Assembly (NCBI GenBank): GCA_963989385.1
Contig: OZ022509.1
Span: 76,592,667-76,656,666, forward strand
Direction: 5' to 3'
DNA: 64,000 nt
DNA from: Ctena decussata
Taxonomy: Eukaryota; Mollusca; Bivalvia; Lucinida; Lucinidae
Of the stretch, positions 55,150 to 64,000 are shown in pieces. The first letter of the stretch is position 1. Each line of letters begins with the position of its first letter. The position numbers were made by a program, and so were the translations under genes. A model generated the notes under the pieces. That model was not told the origin of the DNA. It did no database searches and was given only the letters and a program-made list of their open reading frames with translations.

Positions 55150-55900
55150 AAGTTATGGGCAATCAATATACGGTATTTGCGGGAAAAAATAACGTAAAAT
55201 CGCGCTTTTTCAACACGTTTGACTTAGATAACGTTCCAATTCTCTCTAAAAACTTGTTTTCGTTGCATGGAATACTTGTAACTAGCTAATTTCTACGTGA
55301 AGATGCAAAAAGTATGGAAATATGTTTAGTTTTAGACATTTTATACGCTGAAAACCAATATTTTGCTCGCGGCATTAGTCTGAAAAACAGGGGTAGGGTA
55401 AAGTTTGCTCCCTGTTAGATTTTTCTGAAAGTAAAGAGTATTAAATTATACATAGTTCTTTAGAGTTATAACAGGTCTTTAAGTTGATATAAGTTTTATA
55501 CATGTGATACTTGCAGAAGAAAAGCTATGGGCAATTAATATATATTTGCGGTAAAAATACCGTAAAATCGCGCTTTTTCAACCCGTTTTCCTTATCCAAC
55601 ATTCTAATTCTCTCTAAAACTTGTTTTACTTGCATGGAATACTTTTAACTAGCTAAATTCTACGTGACAATGCAAACATTACGGATATATGTTTAGTTTT
55701 ACACATTTTTACAGGCTGAAAACCAATATTTTGCTCGCGGCATAAGTCTGAAAAACAGGGGGTGGGGTAAAGTTTTGCTCCCTGTCAGATTTTTCTGAAG
55801 GTAAAGAGTATCAAATTATACATAGTTATTTAGAGTTATCACTGTTCTTTAAGATGATGTAAACTTTATGCATATGCCACTAACAGAAAAAAAGTTATGA
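55150..55900 (+). repeat. Tandem copies of the 'tacggtatttgcggt' repeat, about 360 bp
   Basis: Two full units start near 55160 and 55520, and a partial third starts near 55830. Each has 'aaaatcgcgctttttcaac', 'aaccaatattttgctcgcgg' and 'cagatttttctgaa(a/g)gtaaa'. 54650-55150 holds a single-copy-looking stretch without gene signal. Confidence 0.7.
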
Positions 55901-56116
55901 TAAAAATTTATACGGAAAAGCGGGAATTCAACATTTTTCACATTGTGGCGAAAGGCACCTTTTCCGTGAGAGTAATGATAAAAGTAATAATGAAAATAGT
56001 AAAAACCTATAGCAACCAAAACTCTACAATCAGTTTGTATCATTTGTTTGACAATGAAACGGACTTAAAATACATTTATTCGAGTTACACAGGTCCGGAG
56101 CATAGTTCAGGAGCCA

Positions 56117-56134
56117 CGTACGGACGTCCGTACA
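56117..56134. repeat. 18-bp palindrome, GTACGGACGTCCGTAC core
   Basis: Single copy of the CGTRCGGAYRTCCGTACG palindrome family (final base differs), in the same neighbourhood as the two clusters at 56270 and 56470. Confidence 0.6.
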
Positions 56135-56269
56135 TGGCCATTATCGTTATCATTTTCATTAGTAATGATAAAAAAACATCTGAAGTAACGCTCACATATC
56201 CGTTGTGACGTTAGAATGTGGTTATAGGACCAAAAAACGCATTTAAAACACATTTCTACGAGTAATAGA

Positions 56270-56337
56270 GGTCACGTACGGACGTCCGTACGCGCGTGCG
56301 GATATCCGTACGCGCGTTCGGATATCCGTACGTGACC
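56270..56337. repeat. Three phased palindromes inside a 68-bp palindromic frame
   Basis: 18-bp palindromes begin at 56275, 56295 and 56315, exactly 20 bp apart: CGTACGGACGTCCGTACG, CGTGCGGATATCCGTACG and CGTTCGGATATCCGTACG, joined by CG. The outer 12 bases GGTCACGTACGG / CCGTACGTGACC also pair. The same motif is the central hairpin of every unit of the 370-bp satellite. Confidence 0.75.
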
Positions 56338-56469
56338 ATTATCATCATTGTTACCAACAACAACAACAACAAAGACCAAATTGTTCCGCGTGAGTGTCTG
56401 AGTGATAAGCAAGTCATATATGTAATAATTATTGGTATAGACATCAGATATATGCTGTTATTAAATCCA

Positions 56470-56511
56470 CGTACGGATGTCCGTACGCGCCCAGGTACGG
56501 ACGTCCGTACG
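56470..56511. repeat. Two more palindromes of the same family
   Basis: CGTACGGATGTCCGTACG (56470-56487) and GGTACGGACGTCCGTACG (56494-56511), 24 bp start to start. Confidence 0.65.
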
Positions 56512-56589
56512 TCGATTTTAAAGATGAAGCTCTGTAGATCTAACTACAGTGCAAATATAAAAAGAATTCATCTATGGGTTCAGGAGATA

Positions 56590-57055
56590 TGTGTCTTGAA
56601 AAAGCTTTAACCAAAACATCCAATCAATAAAAAGACAATATTCTACGTACATGACCTTGACATCAAGATCACAGAGGGGTTGGGGGTAGTACCGTCGAAA
56701 ACTTTAGACCAATATCTAACTGTCGTGCAAGTATCAAAGAAATCCATCCATGGGTTAAGGAGATATATGGCTTTATAAAACTTTAACCGAAACATCCAGT
56801 CCAAAAAAACTACAAATTTTCTAAGTCCATGACCTTGACATCAAGGTCACGGAGTGGGGTGGGGTGGTACCCTGTTAAACCTTAGACCAATATCTAACTA
56901 CAGTGCAAGTATCAAAAGAATCCATCCATGGGTTAAAGAGATATAGGCCTTTAAAAACTTTAATCAAAACATCCAATCCGAACACCGACGAGGACGCTGA
57001 CGGCGACGCCTTGGTGACAACAATCGCTCTTCCTGAACTTTCGTTCAGGCGAGCT
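56590..57055 (-). repeat. 'agctcgcctgaac' repeat family, copy 2
   Basis: Reverse-strand homologue of 34674-35395, with its head (tttagctcgcctgaacgaaa on the minus strand) at about 57055. It has two to three units with 'ccatgaccttgacatcaagg' and 'actttaa(c/t)c(g/a)aaacatcca'. The GAAA-loop hairpin is intact. Confidence 0.75.
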
Positions 57056-57064
57056 AAAAACCTG

Positions 57065-58630
57065 TGATAGATTTCTTCAAATATTACCAAAAACCTATGA
57101 TAGCTATTTTCAACCATACGTTTGACTAAAACGTGTGATTTTTTTTATTTACAATCCTACGTTTATAGACTTATTTTGCTCTGGTTGCGTCACCAGATAT
57201 TGTCAGGGTCACTGATTACGCTTTATTAGCCGAAACTACGTAGTCTGGACCATGTTTCTTCTGCTGAAAATATTCTCCTGCTCTTGAAGGAACTCTTTAA
57301 GATTTTAAGTACTGGTTCAGTTAATTTTCAGGCAAAATGAAAAAATCATTCCACATGGGGGTCAACAGAATTTTATGAAACTTACACACTAAATATGGTA
57401 TATGATGCATTATTCATCCCTCAATTCTTTCCGAATAATTTTCATGCGTTATTGAGAAAATCGAGTTTGAAGTTTTAGACGTGTTTCACACATTTGCATT
57501 GAAGTCTATGGGAAAATATGGCCAAAATCGTGGACGATTTTCGTAACTTCTGAAGACGAGATCGCAAGTGATATACACATGGATATGAAGCAGAATTATT
57601 GATTTTGTGTTTCAAAGATAAAACGCTTGGAAACTGAATTTTCGATTAATTATTTGCAGTTCTTTACGCCTACGGTCCCACAAATATTTCGGTTTTCGTT
57701 TTCATTTTCCACGAATATTGGAGAGCTGGGCACCAGTCTATTTACCTGTAACTACGGCGCATGTGACTAAATCATGTGACATAACGAAAATGGCGACTGC
57801 GCGATGACACATGTCACTGGAGGAAACTGGGAAATGCGGGCTTTCTTTTAAGTTTCCAAATAGACAGATGCCGTCACATTTCGCCAGTGTAAAAGAGCTA
57901 TAACAAATACATTTGTAGAGGGCATACAGAAGTGTATCTGACCTGAATCGGCTGTCGAAATTTCAAGCGAAAAGAGTGAGTTTCCTTACTTATCTGAGTT
58001 GTGTAGTCCGATCGGACCGTTGGTGGCCGTTTTTCTGTGAGTTCGTCACACGGATTACTAGCATAATAGTAATTGTGCTAATAGTCACTTTCTAAAACGA
58101 AAGTAGAATTGGCGGAAGGAATAAATTTGGTTATACTATTTTGTATGTTTGGCATGCGATTTAATTTAACAAGGTATATCCATCGTTTTATGTCGTCATG
58201 ACGAAGCAACAAAAATTCGTATCTGAAATTTCAAACTGACAGGTATTGTGCTTCTGTTTCTTGTTTTAAAACTGACAGACTTGTATTTTTGGAAATTCCT
58301 AGATGTATATTCCATTGAAGTATCGAGTAGTAGTAAAGGACCTAGGGGACCGGCCAGCAGTTATTTGTAACCACTGCCCTTGTAGTGCCGGGAAATAATG
58401 ATGAAATTGAAGTTGATCTTTTCGAAGCCACTTCAAACCAGGATATGAGCTGGGCACTGCAGAGACATTTTTTATTGTAAAAGCCATGGGAAATACCCAT
58501 GCTAGTTTGACCCTGAGTCAAAATGTCTTGCTGTTCCACAGCTTTACTGGGACAATGCTGAAATCAAAATTATTGCATCTGAAGTTGAGACCACCATCTG
58601 TGGCCTTATAAGGGCAGTGGTTATAAGTGA
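57065..58630. other. No gene recognised; possible promoter-like segment
   Basis: Mostly single-copy-looking sequence. 'aaaatggcgactgcgcgatga' lies near 57785-57806, where a YY1-like core AAAATGGCG coincides with a five-codon ATG frame, in a locally GC-richer stretch. It could be the 5' end of a gene running rightward, but no exon follows that I can verify. Confidence 0.25.
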
Positions 58631-58634
58631 CTAT

Positions 58635-58760
58635 GCCCAAGTAGCTCAGTAGGTTAAGTGCTGGCATGCTGACCTAGCAGTTTTGGGTTCAAGACCTGCC
58701 GGAGACAGAAATCTTTCCAGCCATAAACCGGGTTCCATTTCACACAGCTTTTTATTATCG
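58635..58760 (+). mobile_element. tRNA-derived SINE, same family as the composite-repeat head
   Basis: The tRNA-like head (GTAGCTCAGTAGG, GGTTCAAGACC) at 58635-58708 is followed by 'atctttccagccataaaccg' and 'gttccatttcacacagcttt'. This matches the sequence after the heads at 15906 and 32942. It is degenerate and not a tRNA gene. Confidence 0.65.
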
Positions 58761-58982
58761 CCATCCCATCATCCTGGTCATCTTCGCAAGCCACGGGTGC
58801 CACGTCCACCTTGGTCCCCACATACCCCGGCCGACAGCCCATGAATTAAATTTCCCACCATGGCATTTGATTAGATGCGAACAGCTTCCATCGCGTCCAA
58901 TCTAATTACCAATAAGAAAACATTTTTGGCATAACAGGCACCCTTGTCAATTGATATAGATTGTGTTAATCGTGAACACATA

Positions 58983-59545
58983 AGCTGGGTTGCACAGGGC
59001 AGTCAGTAGCACATCTGACTCAAGAGCTAGAGGTCCCTGGTTGCTGATCATTCTCTATCATTTCACTTTTAATATTCAGTCGGGCCACTTACTTTCGTTT
59101 CTCCTTCCGCTTTTTCCAGAAGGGCATTTGTCAGTCACTGGCGAAAGTATGTGCACCTAATACTGGTTAACCGCTTAGGAGGTCTATAAGCCTGTCCAGG
59201 AATAGTATGGTAACTTGGTAAGGCTAGGGCCAAGTTAAAAAAATGTTTAGGGTAACGTAACGGGTTGAAAAATTTTAGGTAGGGTAGGAACAACATATTT
59301 TTTTTTTTTATTTTATTTTTTTAGGCAAAAATCATACAGAATTAAACTTTTAAAATACAGTTTAAAAAAAAATTATATAGTCTCAGAAAACCTAAAAAAA
59401 ATCCTTGGTATCACTAGTGAATTTAGGTAGGGCCGCATTACCCTAAGATCACATATTTTTTTATTTGGCTGTAACTGGCACTCCCGACATGACCATAGCT
59501 GTTTACGTGAATGTAAAGCAAAAACACAAACAAACAAGTAGAAAA
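58983..59545 (+). mobile_element. SINE (as 33654-33926) split by a 255-bp insertion
   Basis: The degenerate head (58983-59040), the body 'tttcgtttctccttccgctt' to 'gtccaggaatagtatggtaa' (59093-59214) and the distal part 'cccgacatgaccatagctgt' (59484 on) match the SINE. Between about 59222 and 59478 lies AT-rich unrelated DNA with 'taggtagggtagg' and 'tttaggtagggccgc' near its ends, perhaps a small insertion. Confidence 0.65.
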
Positions 59546-61800
59546 GAGTAGACGGTCAAGATTTAACAGATCCATCAGTGTTATTGAAAAAAATACCGGT
59601 ATGCAAAGATGTGGAACACTGTGTTTTGCAATGATTCTTCTGATAGCTCTAAAAATAACATGCGCCAAATAAACAACTCGCTGCAGCAAAAAGGCAAAAG
59701 GCCGCACTGTGGGAAATCCATTTGGAAAATAGGCCGCTAGCTAAGGGCACGCAAGGAACAAAGTGGACTTAGTACCCATGGCTTGTGACTTTCGGTGCAT
59801 GTTGGTATGACTGAAATACTGTGAAAAAGCCCGTAAAATTGCAAGTCATCCGTCCATCCATAAAAAATGACTGGTGCCTAACCTAGGTATTGACTGAGAA
59901 GCTACTGTTTGTTATTGCAGCATGTTTTGAGACAAAAACCTTGTAAAATGTTTTTGATAATAAGAGCAAATGGAAGGTTTCTCAATATTTAGAGTGCTTA
60001 CACAATGTAAACTTCATAAAGCAGTTAATGTTTCCCTATCCTACCAGTAATGCTAGCAAAAGTCCAATCTGGTGTTAAAATATTACATTTCATTTCTATT
60101 ATTTTCTCTGGCTTTTTCCATATGTCAGTAATGTATTCACTTAACAAGACGGAAATGTAATGACTTTGTTGTTGAAACTGATTGTTAATATTTTCCAGGT
60201 ACATGTAGTACTAACTAGAGAGATTATGAAGATGCTCATTTAACAGACAAGCCACAGATGCCAAAGGCTATGAACTTCTGATCTTCTGTACATCCATCAA
60301 GCAACATAATACAGAGACTGAAGAGGGTAGATTTTTTTCGTTATTATACCTGCTCTTGTGAAATGCCATATAGGAGCTTGGTTTTCCAGCTGTCCACAAT
60401 TATGTTAAACCTAAAGCACTTAAAACAGCTCTGACCACTCTAACAAAATTTCTATAACTTTAAATACTACATTGCTTTATTGTTGCTGCAGCCCACCATT
60501 TTGAATTTTAACTATAACTTTAAAGCCTTTAAATTTGAAGATATTTTCACAAAACTTGGTTCAAATATATAGCATCATAAGAAGATCTGAAGGTGTGCAT
60601 AGTGCAAGAGTGGTAACTCCAGTTTCCTGCTTCACAGAGTTGTTGTCCTTCTTTTAATCAGCCATGATTTTGTATTTTGCCAATATCCTTATGACCCTAC
60701 CAGAGGCTTAATTCCAAACAACGTCTTAAAAATGAAGGAGCAACATGATAATAGCTGTTATTGTTATTTCTGGTTGAGCACATATGACTTAAATGCCATC
60801 AACAGTCCCATAAAGGTGGGGCTTTATTAGCTACCATGTTTCTAGTTTATTTAATTTTTATTATTATTTTTAATTTTTATTCTTTTATGAAAAAAAGTAG
60901 GAAAACTTCTTCAAATTCTCTTGTTATCTGCTTCTACGAAGACTTTTCATTCCCCAGAAAATCAGTCTCCCCGGCTCCACTACGTACAATGTGTTATTGC
61001 GGTATTCTGCATGCGTACGTTATCGTTATGGTTTCTGCCGGTTTTACAATGAATTTTGGGAAAGCGTCATTAGAAACCGTGTAAACAAATGATAAAACTG
61101 GAGTAAAATTTGATAATTAAGGTATATATGCCTTTATACATATGAAAATTTGCCTGTAATAAGTTTCACCATAAGAATGCATATATTCCGGGCCGATGAG
61201 TGCTTTATTCTTCCTTAAATCAGCTTTTATAGAAAAGAACTTGAAAGTGGATTTTTCATCATATATTTGTAGAATATAATCCATAGTCTGGTGCTTATAC
61301 ATAATAATGTTGTCCGCCAACATTAAATCTCTTTCCGGAAAGTCACTTTTGTGCCGTAATTTGCCTTTTTCATCATTTCTTGTTATAGTATTCGTCGGTA
61401 GCTGTTATGGTTTCTTTCGGCTAAGATATATCATTCTACGGTTAAATGGTTATCTTTGATGCAGTATTCTACGGTTTTAGGCGGTGGTATTCATTCTCAC
61501 CTTTTGGGAAACATTATGAATTTTGTGGGTCAGATTTCAAGAAATATCAATATAAATGAAAACAAAAATGTATACAAACTTCTGTACTGGCCTAAGATGG
61601 GGGATTTAATGGGTATGACTCTCTCCCCCTATCTTAATTGTAATAGTCATGACTAAATACATTTAATTCGTTCCGTTAAGTATAAAAATATGCTTCTCCA
61701 TATTTTCATCAGAATATTTCATTATTGCCAATGTTTCAAAGACAAATCAACCTTTGAAGATGTCATAAATCATAAAGCTGTAATCATTATGCACAGCAAT
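59546..61800. other. No gene seen; fragment of the hairpin repeat
   Basis: 'gcaaggaacaaagtggactt' then 'agtacccatggctt' at about 59750-59785 belong to the 13.5-kb hairpin family. The rest is AT-rich with only chance frames (for example 60836-61084). Introns of the gene ending at 63834 could lie here. Confidence 0.4.
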
Positions 61801-61810
61801 AAACCACTCA

Positions 61811-62330
61811 GGCCCACATTCACAAAACATCTCAAACTCATACTCGACTTATACTCCAGTAGGATCGGTTGAAGTGACGCTCGAGTAAGCTTTGAGTGCG
61901 TGAAGCTCAAGTATACAATTAAATCTCTGGTTTCTTAGGAAGAATCAACAAATGCTTGTTAGTTGTTTACGCTCTTTATTTCCTGAAGTTTCGGCCTGTA
62001 CCGGCCTTCTTCAAAGGAAAATGCAAGAAGAAATTTACACTCCATTCCTTGTGATGCTTTTCAGTCCACTATCTTGGTTATGCCATTGTTGATTGTGGCC
62101 TATCTTGATTATGCCATTGTTTCCTTTTTTAAAAGTTATATTGTAGCCATAATCAACAATGGCATAACCAAGATCAAACTTAACTCGAGCCGCCGTCAAG
62201 GGAGCTTCGCCGTTTCTCTATCAAACCTTACTTATTGGAGTTTACTCCAGCTGCACTTATGTCTGTGAATAAGACTCGACCTTATCTTGAGACAATCGTT
62301 GAGTTTGAGTTTAGTTTGCGAATTAGGGCC
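61811..62330. mobile_element. PIF/Harbinger-like MITE
   Basis: 520 bp with imperfect terminal inverted repeats of about 35-40 bp (GGCCCACATTCACAAAACAT / reverse of ...GCGAATTAGGGCC) and a 3-bp TCA duplication (61808-61810, 62331-62333). Such ends and 3-bp duplications are typical of PIF/Harbinger elements. A nested inverted repeat, tcttggttatgccattgttg (62071 on) against caacaatggcataaccaaga (to 62163), sits in the middle. No transposase is encoded. Confidence 0.75.
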
Positions 62331-62333
62331 TCA

Positions 62334-63195
62334 GTATTAAAAACAAGTTAATAATTTATACACATGCACCGAAAAAGTCTAGATCAGCCAGTCTTTCTAT
62401 GATGTTTTACAGTCATCAAACTTGTACTGAAGTTGTAATCACTAAGGGTCTTATGATATTCTCGGAGATCTTGGGTTCTTATTTCGATCAGGACAGGTGG
62501 TTCTTAAAACATTTGCTAAAATCGCCTTGCACACATGGGTTTACCATCTCTATTTTACTATTTTGCTTTTCATGTCACATTATCACCGTAGGAAACATAA
62601 ACGTCCACCGTAGAATACGTAAGCATAACATTCGAAATCCAATACATAAGGTTTGGATTAGCCGTAGAAAACTATAAAACCGGTTTGCTAAAATTTACAT
62701 TTTTTCATACATTCGTGCATACTGCAGTTAATATCGGTGTACACCCCATTAAAAGTATAGTTACAAAAATGCTATTTTTTCTATTCCAAGTTCATGCTTC
62801 AAAATGGTGGTTGCAATAGGAAAAGTACACTTCTGGACTTAAAAGATGATGATAATATTTTTCTGAAATTCATACCAGAATAGAGTTTATATTCGCTTGT
62901 AAGATGTACTCCAATTTCAGTATTTTTTGTTCTCCGACTATACGAAAGACCACAACACGTTCCCAGTTTTCAAGATTTTTTTAAAAATCTTTTGCTATTA
63001 TTATGTTGATATAATAGTCATTGCAGGCATATGTCAGCATTTATTTTATGATCATTAATATGAGAGTTATCTCCCCACGAATTTCGATTTTGTCCGTTTT
63101 TCAATATCAGCATGCATTTGTCATGCCATAGTACTCCAAACTCCATTTGGAAGTTAATAACACCTTTTGATGCAAATATTTGTTGATTTTTGTAG
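62334..63195. other. No gene recognised upstream of the SWIM exon
   Basis: AT-rich, intron-like, ending in a polypyrimidine/AG acceptor. A 92-codon frame at 62399-62677 has no recognisable motif. Confidence 0.4.
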
Positions 63196-63198
63196 GCA

Positions 63199-63834
63199 AT
63201 GGAGTTACTATTGCATGCGACGATGTCATATTCTATTTTTTTTTTCGGAGAGTTTGCTAGAGCCATCATACATCTGGCAATGACTTTGTCTGAATCTGTG
63301 CTCCAAAAAAAATCTCCAAATAAGCTGCAGGATAAGGTCATGAAAAGTGGTTGGGATAAAAAACGGGTAATATGGAAAAAGATTGATGACACAAAGCTTG
63401 AAAATTTCCCAGAGTTGACTGAGGATGAACTCAGGGACCTCACAATGGGAATATACCAACTTAAACAGGCCAAATCCTACACGGATGAACACTTTGACGA
63501 AAAGGGATCATATGAGATAATAGCACACAAAGAAGATGACGGTGTTCTCAAAGCACAGATACGTTCTCGTCACACATCAAATAAAACATATAACTTGTGG
63601 GTTGAATACTCTCAAGGGCTGAACCCAATCACTGGATGGTATTGTGGGTGCAGAAGTGGTGCTCGCACCATTGGGTGTTGTGCACATGTGGCTTCAGTGC
63701 TTTGGTATTTAGGATATTACCGCAACGAAACAGAAAACAGTGAGGCCAAACCGAGCAAGATGCACATTGATTATGTAAAAGATGCTGCTGTTGACACATG
63801 GAGTACGTCTAGCGATTCTGAAGAAGATGAATAA
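63199..63834 (+). CDS. SWIM zinc-finger protein, C-terminal exon
   Basis: A splice acceptor (gatttttgtag) ends at 63195. The open frame follows in exon fashion, and the ATG at 63199 may be internal to a longer protein. Residues about 65-145 carry ENFPELTEDELRDLTMGIYQL, SYEIIAHK and SRHTSNKTYNLWVEY. A SWIM finger follows (C149, C151, C161, H163 in WYCGCRSGARTIGCCAHVAS), then LWYLGYYR and an acidic Ser-rich tail ending EEDE. This block recurs in many invertebrate transposase-like predicted proteins, where SWIM is a nucleic-acid or protein binding finger. It probably belongs to a domesticated or multicopy transposon gene; upstream exons are not identified. Confidence 0.65.
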   Translation: MELLLHATMSYSIFFFGEFARAIIHLAMTLSESVLQKKSPNKLQDKVMKSGWDKKRVIWKKIDDTKLENFPELTEDELRDLTMGIYQLKQAKSYTDEHFDEKGSYEIIAHKEDDGVLKAQIRSRHTSNKTYNLWVEYSQGLNPITGWYCGCRSGARTIGCCAHVASVLWYLGYYRNETENSEAKPSKMHIDYVKDAAVDTWSTSSDSEEDE

Positions 63835-64000
63835 TAACCAGCGTAAAAACACGAATGGGCCATAAGGATTTTAATTTAAGCATTTAGCATGAGTTAAGTG
63901 AGGTTGCAAAAACTAAACATACCCTGCTTGTAAGTCAGTGGCAATTTGTTAATTTTCCAGATGCGAGGTATCCTTTTTTCAAAATTACATAAAATAGGAC

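Overview
The window looks like a repeat-dominated piece of an animal genome, most probably a marine bivalve mollusc. This is an inference. It rests on the AT-rich, intron-style layout (no operons or bacterial gene packing), tRNA-derived SINEs, the 'agctcacctgag' and 'agctcgcctgaac' repeat families with many GGTCAAGGTCA motifs, a Ty3/Gypsy LTR element, and mobile-element proteins of kinds common in lophotrochozoans. I recognise no conserved single-copy host gene; nearly every coding stretch belongs to a mobile or formerly mobile element.

Layout. 1-4080: no gene. 4083-6557: satellite of about 183-bp monomers in a dimeric pattern. 6738-13009, minus strand: decayed gene cluster with a 353-aa protein of unknown function, a KMT5A-like SET-domain ORF, a tyrosine recombinase (YR) broken by frameshifts, and a fragment of a second protein homologous to the 353-aa one. 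YR and SET lie in one frame separated by a single stop, so they were probably one YR-SET polyprotein. 8074-8590, plus strand: small basic ORF followed by a perfect histone-mRNA-type stem-loop; the pair recurs at 45060-45650 on the other strand. 13186-18905: arrays of hairpin-forming repeats and a SINE-headed composite repeat.

19013-31457: a full-length, young Ty3/Gypsy LTR retrotransposon of 12.4 kb. It has LTRs of 2459 and 2305 bp, TGTTACG/CGTAACA ends, a GGCAT target-site duplication, a tRNA-Leu primer site, gag, and a pol with integrase upstream of reverse transcriptase (Gmr1-like order). A 2-kb tandem repeat is nested in its leader.

31463-36500: more SINE-headed composite repeat with an A-B-C higher-order structure. 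36693-43524: an env-like gene (class I fusion glycoprotein with furin site) that has no gag-pol beside it. It has its own TATA-like box, a 5' UTR intron and a poly(A) signal. It is broken by a 439-bp foldback element and by two frameshifts in A-runs. 43690-51662: a satellite with a 370-bp period whose every unit holds a tRNA-like block with A- and B-box matches and an 18-bp palindrome. 52332-62330: a second copy of the foldback element, inverted repeats, nested palindromes on a 20-bp period, SINEs and a Harbinger-like MITE. 63199-63834: last exon of a SWIM zinc-finger protein.

Main candidates for something undescribed are the YR-SET element with its companion protein, the small basic gene family with a histone stem-loop, the env gene with an apparent promoter of its own, and the palindrome-bearing tRNA-like satellite. 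Several apparent pseudogene frameshifts sit in A-runs, so assembly indels must be excluded before calling these genes dead.
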